Shown piece by piece: positions 54,856-64,000 of a DNA stretch of 64,000 nucleotides (position 1 is the stretch's first letter; the number at the start of each line of letters is the position of its first letter). The stretch comes from Morchella semilibera (taxonomy: Eukaryota; Ascomycota; Pezizomycetes; Pezizales; Morchellaceae). The DNA is taken from contig WBVU01000008.1 of NCBI GenBank assembly GCA_009192285.1, forward strand, positions 1,622,370 to 1,686,369, given 5' to 3'. Position numbers and translations under genes: made by a program. The notes under the pieces were generated by a model. The model worked only from the letters and a program-made list of their open reading frames with translations. It was not told where the DNA came from and ran no database searches.

Positions 54856-55183
54856 AGTGGCGGAGATGCGGTGCGTTGCGCGGGTAGAGGATTTGTATAG
54901 AGACCGACTGAAGGGCTCGCTTACCGGTAGGCCGTTGCCCCAAAGTTGACTATAGTTGTTGACTAAGCATAACACATCAAATTTGAGCAACAAGAATATC
55001 TGGGCATGGGAGGACCCCCAAAACTGGGGCATACTGAAGATTAAATATCAAGAGAAATGGCTGGGGAGGTGGACCCCCGCACGAGGGGGCCGAAGGTCTC
55101 CCGTGCCCAAAGCTGGGACAGATCAAAGGACTCCGCTGTACCTTCAATTACTGGATCAACTCCCGGTCGTGAGCTGGCCACTG
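54856..55183. other. No gene recognised
   Basis: Nothing beyond short inverted stretches (CCCCCGCACGAGGGGG at about 55,074, a possible small hairpin). Confidence 0.4.
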
Positions 55184-55310
55184 CTAGTCAGTAGGGTACA
55201 GGACTTCCGCATAGGGCGATGGAGTTGTCCGATTCGCGACCGACTAGACGGTAGTCCTGTACCCTGCCGATAGTCCGTTGCAGCAGACTGCCGTGACTTA
55301 TTCCACAGCC
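55184..55310. mobile_element. MITE family 2, copy b
   Basis: AGTCAGTAGGGTACAGGA is mirrored by TCCTGTACCCTGCCGATAGT and CCGTTGCAGCAG. It is followed by GACTTATTCCACAGC, the same order as 17,294-17,406. Non-coding. Confidence 0.65.
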
Positions 55311-56826
55311 TTTCCAATCCCAATGTATATACTACTGGTGTAGGTAGGTAACCAAAAACTGTTAGTTATTATATTTGGTAGTCTCTTATAGTAATTTCTA
55401 GATGCCATAATATAACAAAGAGTTGTTTCTATTGGTAGGTGTTCCATTTGCTCTGGCGCGTCTACAGATTCCCTGGCAAGTACAAAAATCAATATCAGTC
55501 AGACAACCTATTTCCCTCCACCTCTTGCCAGGATCGCTTAAAGCTATAACTGTAGCCCCCTCATCCCTTGCTATTCCTAACATTCGCAGGCTCATGATAA
55601 TCAGACCGTGTTTCTTTTTGTCTCATTATGTCAAACGGAGTCGAACAGGGTCAAACTAGGCTCCTGGAACGGGGGCGAATAGGGTTAACGGATCGAACAG
55701 GGGCGAGCGGGCGTCACTAGTTGAGCCCCACGGGTTCACGATATCGGACCCTCCTCCTCCTCCTCCCACTACGTGACAGTGGCGGTGTCCTGTATGCACC
55801 TATTAGGTATCCACTTATGCAATATATATAGATATCACCTCCTAGCTCGTCAAACAATTGCGCTGAGATATATGGAGCTTTTGGGCCTGCCCGGGCCTTT
55901 GCTATTTGCGCTGAGCTGGGCGGAGGGGTTTCTGCGCCTGGGCTGGCCCATTGGAAGCCTTGAAAGGCACCAAGAAGAATTGTCCAGAATAGAAGGCTCA
56001 TGGCTGGAGTTGAGGCCCAATTTTGAATTGTGTTCAAATTGTCCTTCCCCCTCCTGTTCGACTGAGAGGCTAAAATATACTCGAGTCAGTTACACAAGTG
56101 CACAGCGGCTACATTGTGGCTCCTGGAAACCACAGGTTGATACATTGAACTGCTCGAGCTTTAGGCTCAAGATGAGTGATCGATCGAGCCGACTCAACCT
56201 GTGGATCAGACTAGTACTACTGCAATGGAAAGAGGTTTCCAACATATGTGAAATATGGTGGGGAGATCAAGCGCAACACGGCAGGAAACTCGGAGTCTGC
56301 ACAACTTGGGAAACGAGGTCGACAGTATGTTCACTCGTGTCTCAAAAATTCACGAATCTAACCAACAATCAGAAGAGTGAGTCTTGTTATATGAATTTTC
56401 TTTTTCCATTTTAGCCCGTCCCAACACGCCCCGGCCTGACCTGAAAGAATTACTAGTTAGTCAATTAAAAGCAACATTTGCCACTTTCATCTAAGGGCTA
56501 GGGGAGAACACGCAGGGTTTGGTACGGAGGAAATCGCGAGAGTAAATGAAGAAAGAAAAAGGAAGAAAAAACGACCGACTATGTTAGAGGATGACATGCT
56601 GAGACTATAAGTTGACAAGGGGAATAAAGGGGTAGGCTTTATATTCGCATGATCAAAGTCCAAAAGAGGTATTGTCTCAAAAACCACTGGCATATAAAAA
56701 ACTTTCTAGATCTACGTTCGGTAAAGGTCGGCCATGTTTTTGAAGATAGGATTTCACCTTTTCGGCAGATTGACCCAGAACTCTCTTTAACAATGTTAGC
56801 AAGGGTTAATCACAGAGCAATCAGAA
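55311..56826. other. No gene recognised, one long uncertain ORF
   Basis: A 213-codon plus-strand ORF (55,773-56,414) overlaps minus ORFs and has no recognisable domain. A different frame at 56,200-56,380 reads a helical, polar segment ending at a GTGAGT donor, which may be an exon of an unrecognised gene. An inverted repeat CAGGTTGA...TCAACCTG lies at 56,132-56,203. Confidence 0.3.
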
Positions 56827-58886
56827 CTACTTGCCATAGCCAAATGTATACTTTTCATGGGCTTGATCATTTCTCCGATACCATCTAAAGTAGTCGGAAT
56901 CGAGCGAAGCCCGCCAGGGGCGCATATAGATTGTGTCTGGGAAATCATAAACAGTCGGTAAACCTGAAACGTGAGACCTATCGCTACTGGTTAGCCCAGG
57001 GAAGAGTAACAAGTGAACAATTTTATATCTACCAGCATGAATAAAGGCGACAAATTGTAAGGCTTTCATCGTATCTTCATGATGATCCAGCAAGTCGCTC
57101 GCGCGCATTGCCATGGTGTGTAATGTCGTCAGCAACTTGTTCGAGTCATTACGCCATTTCAGCGTGTTGGTGTCTTTAAAGTCTATTGAGACTTCGGCAG
57201 CTCCAAACTCTAAGCGTGGGTTGTCAAGGGAATACACTATCCCATCCAGCCTAGACCTCGGGTTTCCACTGTGGGGTTCTGTGCCGTGTTGCTTGTGTTT
57301 CGATCTCCACCCAAGTGACGAGGACTGCACCTCTTTGCTATATAACGTCAGCAGAAGTAGATATGGAACTACCGCGGGGGAGATCAACCGTTGCAAGAAT
57401 AGCCCATCGTGACCGACGACACAAGAGTCGATGAGGATAGACCAAATGTTCGAGTCGAGCCAACCTTCCTTGTAAACCACGTTCGTCAGGTCTCGATGAC
57501 GTTCGTATAATCTGATCCTAGGATTAAGTGTTACTCTTAAAACGAATTGAAGTATGTACACAAATGTCAATCAGGTACTTACATATGCATGAAGACTAGA
57601 TTAACCCACTCGGCACCAGCGTGTATATCCCTTTTATAGGTCACGTTTGCATCACGATAAGGTACTGCCTCGAGGATCTCCCTGAACGTGCTTGGCTTGG
57701 CCCCAGAGGACCTACGCAATGATTGGGCAAAGTGCTGATCTGGCTTTGGGTTCTCAGGGATGAGTTCCTTCAACTCCGATACCTCGGATTCCTCAAATAA
57801 TCCCATGATTAGATGATCGCCCAGATCTATAACTCCCTCCCGAGCTATGTGTCCACGTGGAATAGCGCTTTCAGCAATTATTCTGCTCAGATTCCGGTGG
57901 GTAGTGGCAAAGCTGAATCTTTGTGGTGGTAGTGTTATTTCATCATGATTATCAACGTCTTCATCAGTAGTGGTACTGTTGTCCGGGTAGGTTTCATCAT
58001 CACTGGCTCCGTCGGTACCGAGATTGATGCTTCCGTTGCTTCCGTAGCGAGTGCTAGCACCGGTGTTTATGTCTTCCCCACAATCAGTCAGTAAGGTTTT
58101 TTCTACAACGATAATCAGAGTTTTTCCTCTTACCCCCGGTGAAACTCTGATGTCCACCAATGCTGGGACTTATGATGGCTGGGCCAATCCTTGTATTAGC
58201 AGCGTAGTTATAAACGACCCTGTTGTTGGTCTTTTTTATATTATGCCGGGGTGTTGGTTGATTCAAGTCGAACCACTTGGTAGCTCTTCGTTTGTCCTGC
58301 AATGCAACACGGTGTATATATAAGTACTGTCTACTGAGGGGAGAGACTCAGTCCGTCAAAGGCAGGCATTCATCTATCTCACGTACTCATACTCTGGTAT
58401 ATATTTAACCAGTGCAGGCGTTCGTGTATCTAACGTGCTCATACTCTGACGTTTTACTTACTGCAAGCCCCATCGCCGATATTGACAGATAGGACTTGCT
58501 AGAAGTAAGACGGGGGGGTTAGCCCCTACGCGGCCCAGGGCCAAACGCATACACCATTGGATACAGTTTCTGATTCTGATAACAGCGTATCCAATCCTCT
58601 GAGCACGCATAATGTGCTAGTGGATGAAGGAAATTCGAAACAGACTTACTCGGGAATCCCATTTTCCAAGGAGTGATTTAGCCATGTCCTTCAATTCCAC
58701 CGGTTCATCTCCTTTCGTTGCATAATGTCCCAAGCTAGATCGCCAAGCCTTGACAGCTTTCCCATGGTTGTATTGTTTGCCTGACCGTGTCGCGAGGTGG
58801 TGAAGGGTTGCGTCGAGGAAAATCTTGATATCCCACTGCTTGACATCTCTGAAATAACTTGGGATAGCGCGGGGTTTGGAGGACAT
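56827..58886 (-). CDS. Fungal protein of unknown function, possible nuclease-like core
   Basis: Multi-exon gene. The exons I trust are 58,886-58,650 (from the ATG in GGCCATGTCC), 58,296-58,134, 58,072-57,583 and 57,535-56,827, with introns of 61 bp (TACTGAC branch) and 47 bp (GATTGAC branch). The interval 58,649-58,297 is long for an intron here and may hide a short exon (candidate 58,500-58,460) or an earlier acceptor near 58,340, so total length is uncertain (about 530-560 residues). The middle is acidic (GTDGASDDETYPDN). The last exon has RSRLDGIVYS followed by EFGAAEVSIDFKD, then a helical stretch and LQFVAFIHAGRYK. D...ExE...K in this order recalls a PD-(D/E)XK fold. This is inference; I know of no function. 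An upstream in-frame ATG at 59,006 would add 40 residues. Confidence 0.65.
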
Positions 58887-59350
58887 GGCCGACGATAATG
58901 AAGAGAGATCTAAAGTGTGAGTGAATGAGTGCTTGACTGAGGATATATCTTTCCCTACACAACTGTTATGGAAGCATAAATGGTTGGATGAAACTGTGGG
59001 CTGCAACGGAGAAACCCAAGAGAGGATGGGACAAAGACGTGGAAGAATGAATTAATAAGGAACGGCGTTTTACAGTTGTTCACTATCATTGTTTCTTTGT
59101 TGTGTCGTTTTGGCGGTTTTGCTTTGCGCATTTTGAAACACGATGTCTTTCTTTTATAGATCAGGTTGACGCAAAGCCCAGACTAAGAGTTCGAGGTTAG
59201 TAGGTAGAGCAAAGGACGCTATTCATTCATTTACTTCATCAAGTTAGAAGTCTGTGGAGAATAGAGGATAGTGTAAGAGGTCGTGGGAGGTTTCGCTTAG
59301 TTCACTTTTGGAAGTGATATGACGCCGCGCACCTTAGAGGTGACATAAAT
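58887..59350. other. Upstream region of the 58.9-kb gene
   Basis: Presumed promoter on the minus strand. No distinct element is identified and no gene is recognised. Confidence 0.35.
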
Positions 59351-59459
59351 ACTTTTCAACCAGTCAAGATATCAAAAATCTATGAAATCAAATTGTAGGT
59401 ACAGGTATGATAAAGACCTTGAGCTCATAGAATTTTGATATCTTCTCTGGTTGAAAGGT
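59351..59459. mobile_element. MITE family 5
   Basis: This 109-bp element has ~34-bp inverted termini, ACTTTTCAACCAGTCAAGAT... mirrored by ...ATCTTCTCTGGTTGAAAGGT. The arms match except for a few bases. No second copy was seen in this window. Non-coding. Confidence 0.7.
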
Positions 59460-60461
59460 TATTCGAGATGCAATTTACCTAAATTTATATGTAAAAAGCG
59501 CCAAGACTTGGTGATTTATCCCTACAATAGGTACAGGATTGTGGCCAAGATCCGATTCCCAGCCATAACATGGCTGGAACCTAAGGCTCTTATTGGTTCA
59601 TTAAGTAATCGGAGTGGACAAGATTGTCCCAACTGTGATACCAGCATGTCCCCTTTAAGATGCGCCGCGCCATACATGGAGTTATTCAGTATACAGTAAC
59701 ATGCACGGTATCCGTAAGGCGGGAGTTTTTGCCTGCCAATATATTCGAAGGCTTGGCGTGGGTTAGGCTGCAAGCCACACCACGATCTTCATGGAAGCTC
59801 GCCGTTTTTGCAAAGGCTTGTTAGACAGAAAATCTCATGAGAAATTTGCGAATGGAGGGACCCAAACGAGACTAGAACCACTCCACACCTACAGTAACGT
59901 ATATCGTGCCTATCTCTTTTGCTAGTGAAGCTGCCAATATTCAAGGAGGCCACAGAGTGCAAAATTCCCCCAGAAATACGCCGCCTGTGCTTCTGAGAAT
60001 GGTTCATGGTTGTCACGGTTCCGGAGGTGGCCCCTCAAGAGTTGGCAGAATTTAATCCCCAACGAAAGAGTTAGGCTGTGCATGCCAAGCCTTCCGGAAG
60101 TGACTTAGCCGCTCCGAATCAATGGAAGTCAATATTTCATCTCCGTTCCTGAGTCGATAACCTTTCTGGGAGCGCTGAAATCATTATCAACTCTCCTCGC
60201 TCTTGTCATGGTGTCTGACGCTTTACCATCCCGCCATATAGTTTCGGACATTTAATCACAGCATATCACTCGCGCCAAGAGTTACGTTACACAAACATCG
60301 TGGACAACGCCGCGCGCCCGTGTGCTGTGCGATAATACCTGATGTAGCTAGCCGGGGAGCATTGCCCTACATAGTCCCGATACAAAGAAAGCCTCCATAG
60401 CTTCCGACCTGAAAATCAAAGTTTATATTGTTCTGGCCCGATTTTGAATTCGGGCGGGATG
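59460..60461. other. No gene recognised
   Basis: Short ORFs on both strands with no domain. A degraded satellite-like core, GCATATCACTCG, lies at 60,261. Confidence 0.4.
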
Positions 60462-60588
60462 TACTCGTAATTTCATAACGTTTTTAAACACAGCTGGGTC
60501 TGCATACCACCAGGATTTGGAGCCTCATGCAGGATTTGGCGGGAATGCACACCTAGTTGCGTTTAAAGATACTATGAAATTACGAGTA
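60462..60588. mobile_element. MITE family 1, copy b
   Basis: Begins TACTCGTAATTTCATAACG and ends CTATGAAATTACGAGTA, with about 31-bp inverted repeats and TA at both borders. It is 127 bp long against 126 bp for the copy at 15,560. The internal CCAGGATTTGG / GCAGGATTTGG pair is a short direct repeat. Confidence 0.75.
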
Positions 60589-62102
60589 TTAGTGCCCTTA
60601 GTAATATAATTAACCCAACAAAGCTCCAGGTCGTCGCCGTGCTGGTCCTGCCCCAAATCCTGCGTAGACCTTACTGCTGGGCGCCTGGTACTACACGCTG
60701 GCGCCTTGAACCTCGTAACAAGCCCTGGCGCCTTAGCTCAGTGTTGAGAACTGGAGCCGCCACTCTTGTGGCCATTAACGCCCTCAAAATTTCCTAGACA
60801 AACACCACAACGGTCCGACCGCCCCAACAACTTCTCCATGCATGGTTCTGCTTCTAACTCTATCCAAATACACCAATATTGCCGGAGAATACCCCAACGT
60901 CTACAATTCCCATACTCCTAACATTTGCAAATTATCCCATTCAAACCTGAATCATGAAGTAAACAAAAAAAAAACCTGAATCATATCTTGTCACTCGTCA
61001 TTTCCGACAAATCTTTGACTTGAATTATTTTCGTCGTGTACCTACTTAGGTTCTATTAGGGAGGTTTTCACTTTCCGACCAGATATGAGGTGGGCCTACA
61101 GGCTGTAGGACCTATGCACAAATAAACAGGGAATCGTTTGGAGGTTTTGCCCTTTCCTTGCTCCTTCGCATGGGGCTATGCGCTAAGAGCTCTAAGAGTG
61201 AGTTGTCTTTTTGTAGGTGATTCATACACTAACTAGAGTTGTCTGAAGGGGATGCTTAAGTGGGTGCATCCGCTTAGTATGCTTGGTATCCCACATCTCC
61301 AATTTCTCACCTACAGAGCACATAAAGGCCACTAAACAGTAAAGAGGGCCATATGCGTGACTTCATGCACTTTCACAGTGCGCAGAGCGCTCTGTCGGAC
61401 GCTGCAAAACCTCTCTATTGGCAGCTGCCGCATTAATAGAGTCTTTTATCCACACTCACTTGAAGGTTGAAAGATGACTGGGAGTCGTACGCACAAGCCA
61501 AGTGGGGGGAAAAACACACATGAAAGAGCCAATAACATGACGGGACCCATTCTTTTCCCGAGAAATCTGACATATCATATGTCTAAAATAAAGGGTTAGG
61601 CCTCTTCGTGCAAAGATCCTGGTATGGTGCGAGAAGGCTTGGAGAGCGCTGTTGTCAACCCCGTTCACACCAGTTCAGTGTAATACCTTATTGGCTCTGA
61701 CAGGCATAGAGTCGAGTTCAAGTGAGGCTCTTCAATGTTTACTTCCCAGAGGCAATGAAAGAATTGGTGGAAGTGGTGTGTACAGGGTTGTCAAAGTGAC
61801 CCTTTACTCCCTCTCACACACCATAGTTCTCCCTCGACTACAACTTTCAAGTGTGGGATAAAATCCTCAGGCACCAATCTAAAGGATATCCAGAACAGGC
61901 GATACCAGATGTTGCAGGACCCCTCCAATGCGTTTGGCTCGTTGGGCGGCCCGTGGCTTGGGTGGGGCCCCGCGTTTGCGTGCCGCGCCGCTGCTCTTGT
62001 CGCCCCGCGTCTCAGGCAAGACGCATCGTACCCGGGGACCAAGATAGGATTGTATGTGCGCCGATATCCAATTGTATTTCGGGTCAGTCCCCTCTAAATA
62101 GA
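60589..62102. other. No gene recognised
   Basis: Includes a weak GGCGCC-type minisatellite (60,680-60,750), a satellite core TCATATCTTGTCACTCG (60,981), and a GC-rich block at 61,930-62,040. In one minus frame that block encodes a basic AARKRGAPPKPRAAQRAKR stretch, possibly a scrap of a DNA-binding protein. Confidence 0.4.
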
Positions 62103-62214
62103 GACTTTGCGCAAATGGAGCCAGCTCCATTTTCCGGTCACCTGCTTGATGCCGATCCCATAGCCTGCCAATCAGATAATTGAAGTATAGAGCTGGCTCC
62201 ATTTGCGTAAAGTC
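62103..62214. mobile_element. MITE family 6
   Basis: 25-bp inverted repeats, GACTTTGCGCAAATGGAGCC... (62,103-62,127) and its complement ending GCGTAAAGTC (62,190-62,214), differ at one position. The near-perfect ends suggest a young insertion. It sits about 130 bp upstream of the next gene start and could affect its promoter. Confidence 0.75.
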
Positions 62215-62345
62215 ACTAGTAATTTAGGGGCGTTGTTGGTTTCGAGGATAAAAGAGCATATATTCTCACCGCACTGGGAGGGCACGTAAACGGAGGAAAA
62301 GATTCATCGAGGTAGCTAAGGACTGACTTTTCTGAAAGACTCAAA

Positions 62346-63272
62346 ATGACCAACGCCCACCTTCTCGGCCAACCTTTGCACCCCGACTCGGCTAAGCTCG
62401 GCCGCCTCACCACCAACCGTCACCGCCCGCACGATGACTTCATAGACCCATTCCCTAGTCGCCCCAGCGACACCGAAATACAAAAGAGGAATCAAAATGA
62501 CTTCTACGATACCCGCAAGTCCAGCAACCAATCCCGCTGGAATGTAAACTTTGGATTCCTTGCTAGACTGGGCTTATCCAAGTCCGGCACTGGCACTGCA
62601 AAGCTATCGGCTCAGCGGACCACAACCCGGGAGCTCGAGAACTCGAAACAATGGTTCGAGGACGCGTGCCTGCAACCAAAGACGCGGAGATGGCTAGAGA
62701 AGGCCGCAAAAGATAAATCTCACGTATATTTAATTGTCGGCTCTCACAGCGCTTGGGATGCCAAGGTGATCTCGGCGTGTGCGGGCGCTGGTGACTCAGG
62801 TGGAGCGGCCGCGATGGCGTCGTGGGTGTCGTTGCCACTGCCCCACCCGGTGGGGTCACTGGTGACACTGCCGCACCTGATGGAATCACAGTTGACTGTG
62901 AGCACGGGTAACGGATGGGGAGGGGGTGGCGACATGGGGTTTACGGCGGAGGGGGAGCAGGTATTTGCCGTGTTATATCGAGAGGTCCAGACCGGAAGAT
63001 TTTCCAAGAACGTTGACAAAATGGTACTCAAAGAAGTGGGTAACTGGGTATCTGTATGGGATTGGGGGTCGACGGTCACGGGCGGAGGGTATGCTATTTC
63101 CGCCGGCCTCAGCGTTCCTGTAGGTAGTAACCCGCAACTGCTACCGGTACTCCTACCGGAACCCCTACCGGAACCCCTACCAGAGGGGGCAGACCCCCAG
63201 GGACAAGTAATCGCGGTGAGGCTGGGGGAGAAGGAGGGGGAATTGGATACGAGGGAGGATCGATTAGTCTAG
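62346..63272 (+). CDS. Fungal protein of unknown function (VYLIVG core)
   Basis: Intronless ORF of 308 codons starting at an ATG in CTCAAAATGACC. The N-terminus contains AKLGRLTTNRHRPHDDFIDP (residues 17-36). Residues ~98-132 read as a helical region with WFEDACLQPKTRRWLEKAA followed by VYLIVG (127-132). A second conserved-looking stretch, GEQVFAVLYREV, lies at 203-214. This order resembles an ascomycete family whose members sit near incompatibility or NLR-type genes; I recall the pattern but cannot verify it. The tail has a 15-bp tandem repeat coding LPEPLPEPLPE (about 268-280). No signal peptide or membrane segment is seen. The N-terminus may be short if an upstream exon exists. Confidence 0.65.
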   Translation: MTNAHLLGQPLHPDSAKLGRLTTNRHRPHDDFIDPFPSRPSDTEIQKRNQNDFYDTRKSSNQSRWNVNFGFLARLGLSKSGTGTAKLSAQRTTTRELENSKQWFEDACLQPKTRRWLEKAAKDKSHVYLIVGSHSAWDAKVISACAGAGDSGGAAAMASWVSLPLPHPVGSLVTLPHLMESQLTVSTGNGWGGGGDMGFTAEGEQVFAVLYREVQTGRFSKNVDKMVLKEVGNWVSVWDWGSTVTGGGYAISAGLSVPVGSNPQLLPVLLPEPLPEPLPEGADPQGQVIAVRLGEKEGELDTREDRLV

Positions 63273-64000
63273 AGTTGATGATAACAAGAGAGTATGGGAA
63301 GGGAGGGGTGGGAAATATCTATGTCGAGGGGGGGGATGTCGAGGGAAAGCGGGGGGTGGTAGGTTGATGGTCGGTAAAGTGGCTATTGGGGGGGAGACTG
63401 AAGATGGAGGGACTAGGGGTATGACGGGGTGAGGTAGAGCAAGTGGTGATGAGGAATACACCGGTACCTTTGAATTAAGAAATTAAATATTTGTTCCCCT
63501 AACAATTCTATGAATAGTTGCGGTCTGGCCTGACGTGAGTGAAACACCACGCCCCGTAATAATACTCCCCCGTGCCTACTCGCTATATTTTATGATTATG
63601 GACTGTCTCCGGAAAACCTGATACCAGATTACACATAACTCAGGATGAAGATGTTGCTGTCCGAGCCCTGGATCGCTGCACCTTGTACGGTTTCAATGTC
63701 GGTATTAGTACCACCGACCCCAGTCGTAAACATCTATCGGTCCAGTCCCTTCCTCAGGCAAGGCAACTATAAATATAACACTATACTTTCCGAAGAGGCA
63801 ATGCCCCCAATTATAAAGACCATGAGGTTGAAGTTGTGCTACGGTATCCCACTTCCTCCTGGAACGGAATATTCTAGCTGCTCACCTCAAGAGTTGTGGA
63901 GCGGTCCTAGGTTAGTTAGTAGATTAGTAATCAAACAAAATAAAAACTACCCTTATCTAATAGCTTGTCAGGCCAAATTGCAACGAGGCACTCAAATCCT
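63273..64000. other. 3' flank with short unrecognised ORF
   Basis: Purine-rich DNA (63,280-63,460) is followed by a short plus-frame ORF at about 63,593-63,772. It contains RLHITQDEDVAVRALDRCTL, whose composition looks protein-like but which I do not recognise. A degenerate GGTTAGTTAGTAGATTAGTA at 63,911 faintly resembles the LINE tail. Confidence 0.35.

Noticed and set aside
54207-54949. ORFs of 97-128 codons in the right palindrome arm
   Set aside because: Translate GTCGCTTGGGTGGT and GGTTGCGG minisatellites and a MITE; no coding signature.
55773-56414. 213-codon plus-strand ORF
   Set aside because: No domain, no sensible hydrophobic or charged pattern, and competing frames look no worse. 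Reported only as an uncertain stretch.
61879-62202. Minus-strand ORF with basic KRGAPPKPRA stretch
   Set aside because: Its N-terminal part is MITE sequence and the remainder is too short to support a gene; kept only as a remark.

Overview
The window looks like a repeat-rich, gene-poor stretch of a filamentous fungal genome, most likely an ascomycete. The evidence is the short GT-AG introns (47-71 bp) with CTAAC/TACTAAC/CTGAC-type branch sites, CT-rich leaders, a JmjC-fold protein, a fungal-type integrase gene and many short inverted-repeat elements. I cannot name the genus from sequence alone.

Layout. 1-7.4 kb: subtelomere-like minisatellites organised in a higher-order pattern, with an old fragment of a telomere-tailed LINE at 157-443. 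8.7-9.3 kb: about ten copies of a 28-bp unit with self-complementary ends, directly upstream of a three-exon JmjC gene (9,745-12,708). 12.7-33.3 kb: no convincing gene, but several decayed satellites (a ~160-bp family carrying a conserved 17-bp core at 19.6-22.8 kb, a 160-185-bp family at 29.5-32.4 kb, a 107-bp duplication at 33.0 kb) and dispersed inverted-repeat (MITE-like) elements. 33.6 kb: the 5' end of what looks like a secreted-protein gene. 34.1-36.4 kb (minus): a five-exon integrase-core gene that looks whole.

39.2-54.9 kb is the most unusual part. Several copies of one non-LTR retrotransposon (LINE) end in a telomere-like 10-bp repeat, TTAGTTAGGG (CCCTAACTAA on the LINE sense strand). 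They lie head-to-tail, separated by short tracts of that repeat. One 5'-truncated copy is capped by about 160 bp of the repeat, followed by an ambiguous base (41,058). Next comes a near-perfect ~5-kb palindrome (41,059-46,080 against 49,800-54,813) holding a subtelomeric minisatellite block plus two LINE copies. Its centre carries the same LINE 5' half at abruptly lower similarity. The arrangement fits telomere-targeted retrotransposons forming chromosome-end arrays; the palindrome and the noisy centre could equally be a fold-back read or scaffolding artefact. The LINE reverse transcriptase carries two in-frame spliceosomal-type introns between the VPQG and YADD motifs.

56.8-58.9 kb (minus): a multi-exon gene of unknown function with a possible PD-(D/E)XK-like core. 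59-62 kb: three more inverted-repeat elements. 62.3-63.3 kb: a single-exon gene of a fungal family of unknown function.

There is no sign of a metabolic cluster or operon-like organisation. The genes appear independent and are isolated between mobile and satellite DNA.
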